A stretch of 64,000 nucleotides of DNA from Limnohabitans sp. (GCA_024642215.1 JAHEBO010000084.1:61447-125446); one strand, 5' to 3'. Positions 1 to 10,049 are shown, numbered from the stretch's first letter. The notes: generated from the sequence alone by a model not told the origin. A program made the numbers and translations.

Positions 1-2
1 GT

Positions 3-614
3 GTGCATTTGATGGATTTGCCTGAAAACAAGGTTTCCAATGCCTCTTTGGAGGCCGTCGATGAAGCGTTAAGCCAGGGACCTTACTGCGTGGGTTTCCG
101 GCAAACAGATGCGGGTGAGGCCATGACGCAACATCTGATGGCGCAAGGCAAAGAACGCATTGTGTTTGCTGCCGCTCAACTTGATCCGCGTGTGATGCAG
201 CGTTTGCAGGGGTGGCGCAAAGCCTTGAAGATGGGTCAACTCTATGACCCCACTCTGGAGTGGCTTAACCCAGCGCCTTCCTCTTTGGCCTTGGGCGGTT
301 TGATGTTTGAGCAAATCATGAAACAAAGCCCGGCCGTAGATGCCATTTTCTTTTGCAACGACGACTTGGCTCAAGGTGCATTGTTAGCAGCCATGCGTCT
401 TGGCATTTCGGTGCCACATCAAGTGGCCATCGCTGGTTTCAACGACTTAACTGGCAGTGACCAAATGTGGCCACCCTTGACGACGGTGCGAACCCCACGC
501 GCCCAAGTGGGTGAAGCCGCAGCGCACATGCTGCTTGAGTTGATACATGGCGAAATACCCAAACAACCTCAACTTGATTTGGGTTTTGAGATCATTGCAA
601 GACACAGCACTTAG
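3..614 (+). CDS. LacI-family regulator, C-terminal part (cut by window start)
   Basis: Ligand-sensing half of a LacI/GalR-family transcription factor. The reading frame is open at the window edge, so the N-terminal helix-turn-helix lies outside. The visible 203 residues have the periplasmic-binding-protein fold signature of the family: FFCNDDLAQGALLAAMRLG near residue 115, then VAIAGFND, where family members place effector-contacting and dimer residues. The effector cannot be read from sequence. It ends 18 bp before the convergent end of the hydroxyacid dehydrogenase gene. It could regulate the organic-acid genes that follow, but that is inference from position only. Confidence 0.85.
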   Translation: MHLMDLPENKVSNASLEAVDEALSQGPYCVGFRQTDAGEAMTQHLMAQGKERIVFAAAQLDPRVMQRLQGWRKALKMGQLYDPTLEWLNPAPSSLALGGLMFEQIMKQSPAVDAIFFCNDDLAQGALLAAMRLGISVPHQVAIAGFNDLTGSDQMWPPLTTVRTPRAQVGEAAAHMLLELIHGEIPKQPQLDLGFEIIARHST

Positions 615-632
615 TGCAAACCTGACACTTTT

Positions 633-1598
633 TTAGCGCAGCACATTGAGCAGTGCTTCACCTTTCGACAAGCGGTTGATGTTGTCGGCGATGGTTTGCT
701 TGCGTCGTTGAACAGTTCCTTCTGTCCATCCTGACATGTGCGGCGTCATAACGACGTTTGTCAAACTGGCAAAATCGAATTGTGAGGGGGCACACGTTGC
801 AATTTCTGAAGGTGGGTATTGGTACCAAGTGTCAATGATGGCACCTGCAATATGCTGGTTTTTCAATGCTTGAAAAAGCGCTGACTCATCGATGACGGCG
901 CCTCGGCCCACATTCACAATAACTGCATGCTTGCGCATGCATGCCAATGCCTGGGCGTCGACCAAGCTGCGTGTGTTGTCTGCCAATGGCAAGGTGACGA
1001 CAAGCGCGTCACAAGATGCCATGAATGCGTTTAAATGATCAAGCGTGAAGCTTTGGTCAACGTTGAGACTTTGGACGGCACTTCGATTGGCCACGACCAC
1101 GCGCATGCCAAAAGCTTTGGCGCGTTGGGCCAAAGTTTTTGCAATGTGACCAAAACCAAGCAAGCCCAAAGTTTGTGCGCCTAGTTCTGTTCGCAATGCA
1201 CCAGGACGTCCTGCAAAAAAGGTCCACATGCCTTGACGCAAGGCTTGGTCTGCTTGAAACAAGGGGACGTGGCGCGATAAGAGCGCGCACATGACATATT
1301 CTGCGATGGCATTTTCGTGGCCAAAGCAATTGGCCAGCTGAGCGTGAGGCGGCAGGCAACTGCGTTGAATGCCATCGGTACCCGCAGAAGGCGCCTGGAG
1401 CAAACGCAAGTTGTGAGGGCGAGGCATGGCTTCATTCAGAGCAATGCCCACCACCACATCCGCACTTTCAAAATGCGCTTGTTCCCCCAATTGGTCAAGC
1501 CCTTGAGAGAGCGACACAATTTGATGAGCGTCGTGCAATAAACTCTCTAAGCCTGGCCTGAAGTTGGCCGCATTATCGCCATGGAAAACAATTTTCAT
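633..1598 (-). CDS. D-2-hydroxyacid dehydrogenase (NAD-binding)
   Basis: Predicted cytosolic NAD(P)-dependent oxidoreductase interconverting a 2-hydroxy acid and a 2-oxo acid. The 321 residues fit the D-isomer-specific family. The Rossmann fingerprint is LGFGHIAKTLAQRA near residue 145. The catalytic Arg lies in NVGRGAVIDESAL near residue 230 and the catalytic His in MTPHMSGWTEG near residue 285. ATG at 1598 is the natural start. It lies 46 bp downstream of the Bug receptor gene on the same strand, so the two are probably co-transcribed and the receptor may deliver the hydroxy acid. The exact substrate (glyoxylate/hydroxypyruvate type or other) is not determinable. Confidence 0.88.
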   Translation of the reverse strand: MKIVFHGDNAANFRPGLESLLHDAHQIVSLSQGLDQLGEQAHFESADVVVGIALNEAMPRPHNLRLLQAPSAGTDGIQRSCLPPHAQLANCFGHENAIAEYVMCALLSRHVPLFQADQALRQGMWTFFAGRPGALRTELGAQTLGLLGFGHIAKTLAQRAKAFGMRVVVANRSAVQSLNVDQSFTLDHLNAFMASCDALVVTLPLADNTRSLVDAQALACMRKHAVIVNVGRGAVIDESALFQALKNQHIAGAIIDTWYQYPPSEIATCAPSQFDFASLTNVVMTPHMSGWTEGTVQRRKQTIADNINRLSKGEALLNVLR

Positions 1599-1644
1599 AT
1601 CAGCATGCCTCAGACTTTCAGTCGACCTAGAGTTTGTGAACTGA

Positions 1645-2664
1645 TCAGTCTGCTTTGGCGCCAGATGCTTTCACAATAGGGCCCCAGCGCAGCACTTCCG
1701 CCTTGTTCATTTCGGCCATTGTTTCAGGGCTTGTGCCGTAGATGATGTAGCCCAACTCGGTCATGCGTTTGACAAACTCTGGCGACTTGGTGCCCTTGAC
1801 CACTTCAGCGTTGAGTTTGTTGACAATCTCTCGCGGTGTGTTGGCGGCCACCATCAGGCCAAACCAGACACCCGATTCGTAGCCGTTGAGGCCCGCCTCT
1901 GCAATGGTGGGCACATCAGGCAAAGACGGGTCACGCTTGGCGCCGGTTGTGGCCAATGCTTTGAGCTTGCCAGCTTTGATATGGGGCAAGGCTGAGGGGA
2001 TGTTGTCAAACATCATCATGACTTGGCCACCTAGCAAATCGTTCATGGCAGGTGCACTGCCTTTGTAGGGGATGTGCGTCATGGTGATATTGGCCAGGGC
2101 ACGGAACATTTCACCCGACATGTGGGTGCTGGTACCGCTTCCACTGGAGGCATAGTTGATGAAGCCCGGCTGTGCTTTGCCCATGGCAACCACTTCGTTG
2201 ACTGAGTTGGCTTTGACCGAGGGATGCAACACCAAAACATTGTTCAATGAGACCAACGCCGAAACAGGCGCCAAGTCTTTGCTGGGGTCAAAAGGCATCT
2301 TGGCATACAGCGCAGGGTTGATGGCCTGAATGCCGCTGGTGGTCATGAGCAGGGTGTAACCATCGGGCGCAGAACGAGCCACTTCAGCGCCGCCAATGTT
2401 GCCACCGGCACCCGGTTTGTTGTCAACGGTAACAGGCTGTCCAAGGTTTTTGGAAAGTTCAAGGGCGATCGCGCGTGATGCAATGTCAACCGCACCACCC
2501 GGTGGGAAGGGGCACACCAACCGAATGGGTTTGTTGGGGAAACTTTGCGCCAAAACTGAAGGTGCAGACAAGAGCATGCATGAAAGGCTCAGGGAGAAGG
2601 CCAGTCCAGAGACCCAGGTCATGGCCTGACGGCGACGGGGAAACAATGCTTGAGACGTTGTCAT
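1645..2664 (-). CDS. Bug-family periplasmic receptor (tripartite tricarboxylate transporter type)
   Basis: Extracytoplasmic solute receptor of the Bug/TctC family, which binds carboxylates and related small molecules in the periplasm. It has an N-terminal signal peptide ending near SVLAQS, then the family pattern [19 protein letters not shown] and [16 protein letters not shown]. The ORF track starts at 2676, but the ATG at 2664 is better: GGAG lies 6 bp before it (ggagcacaacATG), giving 339 residues. No TctA/TctB membrane genes are nearby. It lies upstream of the D-hydroxyacid dehydrogenase, so a hydroxy acid ligand is plausible. Divergent from the MFS gene at 2814. Confidence 0.9.
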   Translation of the reverse strand: MTTSQALFPRRRQAMTWVSGLAFSLSLSCMLLSAPSVLAQSFPNKPIRLVCPFPPGGAVDIASRAIALELSKNLGQPVTVDNKPGAGGNIGGAEVARSAPDGYTLLMTTSGIQAINPALYAKMPFDPSKDLAPVSALVSLNNVLVLHPSVKANSVNEVVAMGKAQPGFINYASSGSGTSTHMSGEMFRALANITMTHIPYKGSAPAMNDLLGGQVMMMFDNIPSALPHIKAGKLKALATTGAKRDPSLPDVPTIAEAGLNGYESGVWFGLMVAANTPREIVNKLNAEVVKGTKSPEFVKRMTELGYIIYGTSPETMAEMNKAEVLRWGPIVKASGAKAD

Positions 2665-2813
2665 GTTGTGCTCCATTAACTGAAATGATCGTATAGCCTA
2701 TGAGAATTTTGCAAAATCACGTACAGGATATTCCCTTGATTGTGTGAGCGCAGGTCACCTAGGTGCCACGAAATCGGGGTTTAATTCGCATTGAACTTTG
2801 TCGTTGAGGCCAC

Positions 2814-3986
2814 ATGCCAAAAATAGCTTCTTTGTTGTTGAACGTCGGTCACGCGCTTGACCATTTGTTCTTGTTGATTTTTGCCACGGCTGTCAGTGCC
2901 ATTGCCACCGAGTTTGGCGTTGGGCGGTGGGAGGACATGATGCCTTACACCGTGGGGGCATTTGTGATGTTTGGTTTGGGCTCTATTCCCGCCGGACGAT
3001 TGGGCGACCTTTGGGGACGTCGGCAAATGATGCTGGTTTTCTTTTTTGGCATGGGCTTGTCTGCCATGGCTGTGGCCCTGACACAAACCCCTGTGCAAAT
3101 GGCCATTGCCTTGACTGTTTTGGGCATCTTTTCGGCCATCTACCATCCTGTCGGTATTCCCATGCTAGTTCAAAAATCTGAGCGCCCAGGTCTCACGATT
3201 GGGGTCAATGGACTGGCTGGTAATTTGGGCATTGCCATGGCTGCGTTGTCGACGGGGTTTTTAGTTGCTTGGCAAGGCTGGCGTGTCGCTTTTCTCGTTC
3301 CGGGTGTTGTGTCTATTTTTTGTGGCGTTTTGTTTGCTTGGTCAGCGCCCACAGAGTCGAGAGCCCCTGCCAAGAGAAAATCGACGGTACTTCAATTACC
3401 TAAGCACCTCGCTTGGCGAACCTTTGTGGTGATGGTGGCCACCTCGACCACCACCAGTTTGCTGTTCAACATTACCACCAATGGCAACGCACAGTTATTG
3501 GCCGAACGTTTGGATGGCTTGGTGTCAGATCCTTCTCGCTTGGGCATGTTGCTCGCCATGATTTATGCCGTGGCTTCTTTGGCCCAATTGGTGGTAGGGC
3601 GCTTGCTCGATTGGTTGCCTGTGAAGCCCTTGTTTTTCAGTGTGTTGTTTTTGCAAATTGTCAGTTTTGCACTTGCCTCACAGTCCTCTGGCTGGGCTTG
3701 GTATGTGGCGGCCATTGCCTACATGGTGATGGTGTTTGCCGCCATTCCCTTCAGTGACACCATGGTCGTTCGGTACATTGACGACGCCATGCGCTCACGC
3801 GTCAGTGGTACCCGAATCGCCATCTCATTTGGCATCAGCTCGATGGCGGTCTATTCGCTTGGACCCTTCGTCAAGGCTTCAGGGTTCACGCATTTGATGA
3901 TGGCGGCATCTGGTGTGGCAGCACTGGGCGCACTGATCGTGTTGTTTTTGCCCAGTGAGTCGCAAATGAAACAGTCTGCGGCTTAA
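2814..3986 (+). CDS. MFS transporter
   Basis: Inner-membrane secondary transporter of the major facilitator superfamily, 390 residues with about 12 hydrophobic segments. The loop 2-3 motif is visible as GRLGDLWGRR near residue 64. Substrate is unknown. A GAGG ribosome-binding site precedes the ATG. It shares a 149-bp divergent intergenic region with the Bug receptor gene. Its stop overlaps the stop of the convergent ridA-like gene by 4 bp (3983-3986). Its position in an organic-acid cluster suggests uptake or export of a related metabolite. Confidence 0.85.
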   Translation: MPKIASLLLNVGHALDHLFLLIFATAVSAIATEFGVGRWEDMMPYTVGAFVMFGLGSIPAGRLGDLWGRRQMMLVFFFGMGLSAMAVALTQTPVQMAIALTVLGIFSAIYHPVGIPMLVQKSERPGLTIGVNGLAGNLGIAMAALSTGFLVAWQGWRVAFLVPGVVSIFCGVLFAWSAPTESRAPAKRKSTVLQLPKHLAWRTFVVMVATSTTTSLLFNITTNGNAQLLAERLDGLVSDPSRLGMLLAMIYAVASLAQLVVGRLLDWLPVKPLFFSVLFLQIVSFALASQSSGWAWYVAAIAYMVMVFAAIPFSDTMVVRYIDDAMRSRVSGTRIAISFGISSMAVYSLGPFVKASGFTHLMMAASGVAALGALIVLFLPSESQMKQSAA

Positions 3987-4327
3987 ACGGCCGCAGTTGC
4001 CACCACTTCCAAACGCCACTTGGGTGAGGCCAAGTGGGCTTGCACGGTGGCCCTTGGGGGCGCGTGGCCCGGTGCCACCCACGCATCCCAAACTTTGTTC
4101 ATGCCCTCAAAGTCTTTGAGATCGACTAAAAAAATTTGCACCATCAGCAAATTGCTTTTATCAGTGCCCGCGCGAGCAAGCAACTTGTCGATGGCATCTA
4201 AGACTTGCTGTGTTTGACCTTCAATACCGAGCTTGGGGTCTTCAGGAATTTGCCCGGCCAAATACACCACGCCATTGTGAATGGCCATTTCTGACAAACG
4301 CGCGCCCACATCAAATCTTTGAAGCAT
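3983..4327 (-). CDS. RidA/YjgF family protein
   Basis: Member of the RidA (Rid/YjgF/UK114) family. Canonical members hydrolyse reactive enamine/imine intermediates made by PLP enzymes to 2-oxo acids and ammonia. The start is set to the internal ATG at 4327 (MLQRFDVGARLSEM), giving 114 residues; the longer ORF-track start adds 20 residues without homology character. The conserved Arg region APPRATVQAHLASPKWRLEV is present in the C-terminal third. The nearby PLP aminotransferase (5717) makes a damage-limiting role plausible, though this gene is transcribed alone. Confidence 0.88.
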   Translation of the reverse strand: MLQRFDVGARLSEMAIHNGVVYLAGQIPEDPKLGIEGQTQQVLDAIDKLLARAGTDKSNLLMVQIFLVDLKDFEGMNKVWDAWVAPGHAPPRATVQAHLASPKWRLEVVATAAV

Positions 4328-4431
4328 GTGATTAACCTTTATTGTGAGATTTTGGAATAAATTGCATTTTGCCATTGGGCGAGACACTAGAATGAACTTT
4401 ACCCATTGATGCCCTTGCTCAGGAATTACCC

Positions 4432-5691
4432 ATGAAACTGCCGAACAGTCTGCGTGCCCTCCAGCACCGGAATTTTCGATTGTTCATTGTGGGGCAGGGC
4501 ACCTCGCAAATCGGCAACTGGGTGCAATTGATTGCCACCAGTTGGTTGGTCTATCGTTTGTCTGATTCCACCCTGATGTTGGGCCTGTCAGCTTTTAGTT
4601 TGCAAATTCCCATGTTGGTCATCACGCCTTTTGCCGGCGTGCTCATCGACCGTTTGGATGTGCGTCGCGTTTTGTTTGCCACCAATGCATTGGCCATGAT
4701 GCAGTCCTTGGTGATGTTGGCCCTCATGATCAGTGGCCACATCGAGGCATGGCATGTGATTGCGGGCAATGCCGTGCTTGGATTGGGCAATGCGTTTGAT
4801 GCCCCCGCCAGGCAAGCCTTGATTTCGAAATTGCTGCCCAATCGGCAGGAACTGACCAACGCCATTGCACTGAATTCCACGGTGATGAATGGTGCGCGCT
4901 TCATTGGCCCCATGCTGGGTGGATTGATCACAGCCAGCTTTGGCGAGGTGTGGAGTTTTGCGGTCAATTGCACCATGCGTTTGGCTGTTCTCTTTGCTTT
5001 GAATGCCACGCAGATTGCCCACCGCGTCGCTCGTCAAAGTCACGCGAGCATCTTGCGGCAATTGATGGTGGGTGTGGAATACGCCTACGGTTTTTTCCCC
5101 AGTCGCTGCGCATTGGTCTTGTTGGCCCTCAGCAGTTTTTGTTTGCAGTCGTATGGCTCTTTGATGCCTTGGTTTGCCAGCCAACGCTTTCAAGGTGACT
5201 CTCGAACTCTAGGTTTGCTTTACAGCTCAGCCGGGTTGGGCGCTGTCTGCGGCATGCTTTACTTGGCATCACGAAACAACATTCGCGGACTCTTCAAAGT
5301 CATCGGCTGGAGTGCAGGTGTGGCCAGCGTTACTTTGATTGCTTTTTCATTTGCACCCAATTTGTGGATCGCATTGCCGATGTTGTTTGTTTCTGCGCTG
5401 AGCATGATGCTGACCGCGGCTTCTACCAATACAGTGCTGCAAAGTATTGTGCCGGACGAATTGCGCGGACGTGTGGCCGCGCTCTATGTGATGTCATTTT
5501 TGGGCATGTCGCCCGTGGGTTCTTTGTGTTCAGGTTGGCTGGCCAGTTTGATCGGCAGTCAATATGCCTTGGCTTTGTTTGGCGCAGTGGCCTTCATGGC
5601 GTCCCTGCTTTACGCGCATTACTTTCCTCGCATTCGCCAAGAAATATTGCCTCTTTACGAGTCGCTTGAAATACCTCGCCACGAATCCTGA
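4432..5691 (+). CDS. MFS transporter (EntS-like, MFS_3 type)
   Basis: Inner-membrane transporter of 419 residues with about 12 hydrophobic segments. The opening NSLRALQHRNFRLFIVGQG and GNWVQLIATSWLVYRLS are characteristic of the MFS_3/EntS-like exporter branch. VLIDRLDVRRVLF is the loop 2-3 equivalent and DELRGRVAALYVM occurs near the C-terminal half. An AGGAA ribosome-binding site precedes the ATG. It is flanked by genes on the opposite strand, so it is probably monocistronic. The cargo is unknown; this branch is often annotated as efflux. Confidence 0.85.
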   Translation: MKLPNSLRALQHRNFRLFIVGQGTSQIGNWVQLIATSWLVYRLSDSTLMLGLSAFSLQIPMLVITPFAGVLIDRLDVRRVLFATNALAMMQSLVMLALMISGHIEAWHVIAGNAVLGLGNAFDAPARQALISKLLPNRQELTNAIALNSTVMNGARFIGPMLGGLITASFGEVWSFAVNCTMRLAVLFALNATQIAHRVARQSHASILRQLMVGVEYAYGFFPSRCALVLLALSSFCLQSYGSLMPWFASQRFQGDSRTLGLLYSSAGLGAVCGMLYLASRNNIRGLFKVIGWSAGVASVTLIAFSFAPNLWIALPMLFVSALSMMLTAASTNTVLQSIVPDELRGRVAALYVMSFLGMSPVGSLCSGWLASLIGSQYALALFGAVAFMASLLYAHYFPRIRQEILPLYESLEIPRHES

Positions 5692-5716
5692 GACCCGTCA
5701 CGAGGCTGTCAAGGCA

Positions 5717-6919
5717 TCAGGGCGTGTGTTGCGCTAAATAGGCAATGGCTGCCGCCATGCCATTGGGTCCATACGGAATTTTTTGAACTGTCATGGCCGC
5801 TTCGATGCCCGCCAGTGCACCCAAAATCATTGGCTCGTTCATGTCGCCCAAGTGGCCGATGCGAAATACGCGCCCTGCCAATGGCCCCAGGCCACCGGCC
5901 ATGGCCACTTGAAACTTCTCACGCGCCACCACACGCAAAGCTTCGGGGTCGATGCCTTTTGAAACTTCAACCGCTGTGACAGAAGAAGAGAAGCCCAAGG
6001 GGTCCTGGCAATGGAGTTTGACAGCGCCAGCTGTGGCCCAGCATTTCACGGCCGCTTGAACTGCGCCGCCCAATCGTTGGTGTCTTGCATGCACAGCGTT
6101 TAAGCCTTCAGCTTTCAACAAGCCCAAGGAAACTTCGAGGCCTGCCAAATGCGCCAAGGGTGGCGTACCGCAAAACTTGGCCGATTGGTTGTCGGTATTG
6201 CGTTCTTGCCAGCTCCAGTAAAAGCGGGGCTTGGCGTGTTGAATGGACCAATCAAAGGCCTTGGCGTTTGCCGCCACAAAGCCCAAACCTGGCGGCATCA
6301 TGAGACCTTTTTGTGAGCTGCCCAAACAGACATCAACGCCTAGCGCATCCATGTCAAAGGGCGCCGCCGCCAATGAAGCCACGACGTCGACCACATACAG
6401 CGCGGGATGGCCGGTGCGATCAATGGCCTGCCGTATGGCTTGCAAATCGCTGGTCATGCCACTGGCCGTGTCGGTGTGCACAACCATCACTGCGGCAATG
6501 CGGTGTTGTGTGTCTGCCCGCAGGGCTGATTCAATGGCAGCCACATCGATGCAGTGTCCTTCTTGGTGAGGTGTGCGAATCACCGACAGACCCAAGCTTT
6601 CGGTTTGAATGGCCCACTGGTCAGAGAAGTGACCTGAACCTGCTATGAGCAAGCTGTGATGGTCCGAACCCAGGTTGGCGGCCACGGCTTCCCATACACC
6701 GTGGCCATTGCTGGCATAAAAGTACACCTCCGATTGTGGTGACTTGAGCAACTCTTTCATGCCTGTTTCACAGGCCGCGATGAGTGCCGCCACACGGGGG
6801 TCGGCCAAGTCAGTCATGGGTCGCTGCATGGCGTGCATGACTTCGTCGGGAACACGGGTGGGGCCTGGCGAGTGGACAAAGCGAATGCCGGGCAAACGAG
6901 GGGTGATGGAAGAACTCAT
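5717..6919 (-). CDS. Alanine/serine-glyoxylate aminotransferase-like PLP enzyme
   Basis: Class V (fold type I) PLP-dependent aminotransferase of 400 residues, like serine-glyoxylate/alanine-glyoxylate or 2-aminoethylphosphonate-type transaminases. The opening GIRFVHSPGPTRVPDEVMHAM is typical. The Asp that contacts the pyridine ring lies in YVVDVVASLAA and the Schiff-base Lys in CLGSSQKGLMMPPGLGF near residue 205. Its ATG overlaps the stop of the upstream hydratase gene (ATGA, 6916-6919), implying translational coupling. This pairing suggests a pathway joining hydration/dehydration of a carboxylic acid with transamination of a 2-oxo acid such as glyoxylate. Confidence 0.85.
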   Translation of the reverse strand: MSSSITPRLPGIRFVHSPGPTRVPDEVMHAMQRPMTDLADPRVAALIAACETGMKELLKSPQSEVYFYASNGHGVWEAVAANLGSDHHSLLIAGSGHFSDQWAIQTESLGLSVIRTPHQEGHCIDVAAIESALRADTQHRIAAVMVVHTDTASGMTSDLQAIRQAIDRTGHPALYVVDVVASLAAAPFDMDALGVDVCLGSSQKGLMMPPGLGFVAANAKAFDWSIQHAKPRFYWSWQERNTDNQSAKFCGTPPLAHLAGLEVSLGLLKAEGLNAVHARHQRLGGAVQAAVKCWATAGAVKLHCQDPLGFSSSVTAVEVSKGIDPEALRVVAREKFQVAMAGGLGPLAGRVFRIGHLGDMNEPMILGALAGIEAAMTVQKIPYGPNGMAAAIAYLAQHTP

Positions 6920-8937
6920 GCGTTGTGCTTTCTTTTCAGTGCTTCAAAAGAAGTGAGGTAACCGGCCAGTGCGCTGGCCATGACAGTGGGTGGGCTGGCC
7001 AACCAAACTTGACCCGGACCAGAACGGCCAGGAAAGTTTCGGTTGATGGCGCTTACCGTGACTTGGTCAGACGACGTCGAAGCGCCTGGGCCGCAATTGG
7101 CACAGGCACCGCAGGAGGGCTGAAGGATTCGAACCCCCATGGCTTTAAAGGTGTCATGGTAGCCTTTTTCTTGGCAATGATCACGTACGGCAGTTGTGCC
7201 GTATTGCAAGAAGACCTGAACATGCGCGGGAAAGGACAAGCCTTGCTGTTGGGCCCAAGACAAGACCTGGTGGTAATGTTCAAAATCTTCGCGTTTTCCA
7301 GCCGTACACGATCCGCCATAAGCCATGTCAATGTGAACTTTTGAAGTGAGGGAGTCTATGGCCAAACCATTGCCTGGATCGCCAGGGGAGGCAAGCATGG
7401 GGCTCAGGTCTAGCAGGTTAACAGACAGCGTTTCAGCATAGTCAGCATCAGGATCGCTTTGCATCCAGGTTTCTAATTGGAAATCAATGCCGCGTCGATC
7501 TTTGAGGAAGCGCACTGTTTCTTGATCGGGGGCCACAATGCCTGTCAACCCGCCCAGCTCGGCGGTCATGTTGGTGAGGGTGGCGCGTTCATCGATGGAC
7601 ATGGCTTGAACACCGGCGCCTGTGAACTCAAAAACCTTGCCAACGCCTTGTCCACTCTTGATCAGGGGGGTGGCCAATAAAAACAACATCACATCTTTTG
7701 CTGTCAGGCCATCGGGCATTTTGCCTAAAAGGTCAATGCGAATCAGTTGAGGATAAGTTAGACGCACGGCACCTGTGACAAAGGCGTTGGCCATGTCGGA
7801 GGTGCCAACCCCAAAAGCGACGCAGCCCAACGCGCCGCTGTGGGGTGTATGAGAATCGGTGCCCACCACAATTTGACCGGGCAGGGCATAGTGCTCCGCC
7901 ATCATGGCGTGTGAAATGCCTGCACTGTTGCGGCCATCGTCAAGCGCGGCTTGTGCATCGGTGAGCGTTCGATGTGTTTTAAGTTTATGTTTTTCAGAGA
8001 AAGCTCTTTGGGCTTGGCACATGGCATGCATGTTCGGAATCAGGCCGTTCTTTACATGGGCAGGGCTTTCATCCACATAGGAAGAATGATCTTCAAACAC
8101 CACAATTTGATCGGGTCGTTGGAGTTCAAAGTGCGAACCCAGTGCGTTTTGCATGAGCGTGTTGGCCATGCCTGTGTAGTACTCATGAATGAAGCGCCAA
8201 TGAGCTTGTACAAACATGCCATCGCCCGGCTGTGCAAGTTCTGGGGTATGGGATGTTTTGAGTTGATGGCGTCTCAGAATTTTCTCAAACAAGCTCATGG
8301 GTTTGCCAGTCACTGGCGCCGCCACCTTGTGCGTGTTTTGTAAATTTTGAAGACCCCAGGGAAGCAGCCCGCCTTCACGCAAGATGGCCGCAGCCAAATC
8401 CTCGCGGCCGTGTGTCAGTTGTTCAATGGCAATGCCTGAAGGGCTAGTCAATCCGTTCAGTAGGTCGAAATTGGTGCTGGTGAAGAGGCCAATGTTGTCG
8501 GCATTTTGTCGGTAGATTCGCTCAAAGCTCTCCGCAATGATCAATTGGACACCCGCAAATTTTTCTGCAGTGGGGCTGTGTTCTCTGGAGGAGCCTTTGC
8601 CATAACGCTTGCCCGCCACAATGACCTGAAAACCTGCAGACTTGAGCTTGCCCTTGCCAAAGGGATATCGCCCCTGACATTGGGTGCCGGTGTGGGCATA
8701 GTCGCCTAGTTTTTCATCGCAATGGCTCAGAATAGCGACCGGTGTGATTTCGTCGGTCGACACATCATCTCGCAAAGGCCGAGCCTGCGCCAAACTGATG
8801 GTTTCGCCATTCAATTGCCTTTGAACCAAAACAGGGTCTTGGCTCAAATACAAAACACGAATTGAAGCGGGGAATTTTGATAGGGTCATAAAACGACAAA
8901 AGTCTTGGTCAGAGCATAAATTGACTTTGACCTGCAT
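6916..8937 (-). CDS. Aconitase-family hydratase, swivel domain first
   Basis: [4Fe-4S] hydro-lyase of the aconitase/isopropylmalate dehydratase superfamily, 673 residues. The swivel domain (normally LeuD or domain 4) is N-terminal: RYGKGSSREHSPTAEKFAG lies near residue 110. The catalytic domains follow: VGTDSHTPHSGALGC near 355, GGSCTAGKREDF near 540 and SCGACANCGPGAS near 605, which supply the three expected cluster cysteines. Domain order 4-1-2-3 without the HEAT domain of AcnB is unusual among textbook aconitases. It is coupled to the aminotransferase and divergent from the Bug receptor at 9020. The substrate may be citrate-like, a 2-alkylmalate or another tricarboxylate. Confidence 0.85.
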   Translation of the reverse strand: MQVKVNLCSDQDFCRFMTLSKFPASIRVLYLSQDPVLVQRQLNGETISLAQARPLRDDVSTDEITPVAILSHCDEKLGDYAHTGTQCQGRYPFGKGKLKSAGFQVIVAGKRYGKGSSREHSPTAEKFAGVQLIIAESFERIYRQNADNIGLFTSTNFDLLNGLTSPSGIAIEQLTHGREDLAAAILREGGLLPWGLQNLQNTHKVAAPVTGKPMSLFEKILRRHQLKTSHTPELAQPGDGMFVQAHWRFIHEYYTGMANTLMQNALGSHFELQRPDQIVVFEDHSSYVDESPAHVKNGLIPNMHAMCQAQRAFSEKHKLKTHRTLTDAQAALDDGRNSAGISHAMMAEHYALPGQIVVGTDSHTPHSGALGCVAFGVGTSDMANAFVTGAVRLTYPQLIRIDLLGKMPDGLTAKDVMLFLLATPLIKSGQGVGKVFEFTGAGVQAMSIDERATLTNMTAELGGLTGIVAPDQETVRFLKDRRGIDFQLETWMQSDPDADYAETLSVNLLDLSPMLASPGDPGNGLAIDSLTSKVHIDMAYGGSCTAGKREDFEHYHQVLSWAQQQGLSFPAHVQVFLQYGTTAVRDHCQEKGYHDTFKAMGVRILQPSCGACANCGPGASTSSDQVTVSAINRNFPGRSGPGQVWLASPPTVMASALAGYLTSFEALKRKHNA

Positions 8938-9019
8938 TGCGGTGGCGATGAGAAAAAGTCATTCGCCTGCAAAAAATACTAAACTACCCTCAAGATCTTA
9001 AAAACAAAGGGAGATTCGC

Positions 9020-10033
9020 ATGAACCGTCAACCAAAGACATCAAAGCCTGCTCAAGCCGCCCATAGTCGTCGAACTGCACTTGGGCACTTGGCCGTTGCT
9101 GGCGCAGTTGCAGGCTTGCCTCAATGGACCCTTGCGCAATCTGATCGCCCTTTGCGCTTGGTCTTGCCCAATGCCACGGGTTCTGGGGTTGACGCCATTA
9201 CACGGGCCGCTCAGCCTGCATTGACCAAAGCCTTGGGCATGTCGGTGGTCGTTGAAAACCAGCCCGGAGCGGGTGGTGTAGTGGGATTGCAAACCCTGTC
9301 CAAAGCAGCGCCAGACGGACAAACCTTGTCGGTCGTGTCAAACAATGTGGTGATTTTTCCAAGTGTGTTGAAGTCATTGCCATTTGACATGCCCGGTGAT
9401 TTCACACCCATCGCCATGGTGGGCAGTACACCCATTGTGTTGGTGGTGAACCCACAAAAAGTTGCGGCCACCAACAGTCGTGAGTTCATTGCCTTGTTGA
9501 AGAGCAAGCCCGGAGAACTTAACTTTGCCTCCGGCGGCAATGGCACCATTTTGCATTTGGCTGCAGAAATGTTCTTGGACGAGTCCAAGACCAGCGCCAA
9601 GCACATTCCATACAAAGGCGTCGGCCCCATGGTGACCGACTTACTCGGTGGCCAAGTCGAGTTTGCAACGGTGGCTTTGCCCAGCGTTCAACAACACATC
9701 AAATCGGGCGCATTGCGTGCCATTGGCATGTGTGGCCCGCAACGCGTTGCAGCAGCGCCAGACATTCCAACATTTGTAGAGCAGGGTTTGCCAGGCTATG
9801 TGGTTGAAGCATGGTTCGCCGTCATCGGACCCAAGGGCCTCAGTCAAGCCAATGTCAAGCGTCTGCACGATGGCATTGTGGCCGCTTTCAACGACTCAAC
9901 CGTTAAAGAAACCATGGCCAAACAAGGCAATACCATTGCCATCAGTACGCCTGAGCAAGCACAAGCTGGCTTCAAAGCAGAAATGGCCAAATACGCTGCG
10001 CTGGTGAAAAAAGCCAAGCTCGAACCCCAGTAA
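9020..10033 (+). CDS. Bug-family periplasmic receptor with Tat-like signal
   Basis: Bug/TctC-type periplasmic carboxylate receptor, 337 residues. The N-terminus contains SRRTALGHLAVAG, which resembles a twin-arginine signal, and cleavage is likely after TLAQS. Family blocks include RPLRLVLPNATGSGVD, ENQPGAGGVVG and KHIPYKGVGPMVTDLLGGQV. A GGGAG ribosome-binding site precedes the ATG. It is divergent from the aconitase-family hydratase (82-bp gap) and followed after 16 bp by an MFS gene, so receptor, carrier and hydratase probably serve one substrate. No TctAB partner is present. Confidence 0.9.
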   Translation: MNRQPKTSKPAQAAHSRRTALGHLAVAGAVAGLPQWTLAQSDRPLRLVLPNATGSGVDAITRAAQPALTKALGMSVVVENQPGAGGVVGLQTLSKAAPDGQTLSVVSNNVVIFPSVLKSLPFDMPGDFTPIAMVGSTPIVLVVNPQKVAATNSREFIALLKSKPGELNFASGGNGTILHLAAEMFLDESKTSAKHIPYKGVGPMVTDLLGGQVEFATVALPSVQQHIKSGALRAIGMCGPQRVAAAPDIPTFVEQGLPGYVVEAWFAVIGPKGLSQANVKRLHDGIVAAFNDSTVKETMAKQGNTIAISTPEQAQAGFKAEMAKYAALVKKAKLEPQ

Positions 10034-10049
10034 AAGTGGTCACCCTGTG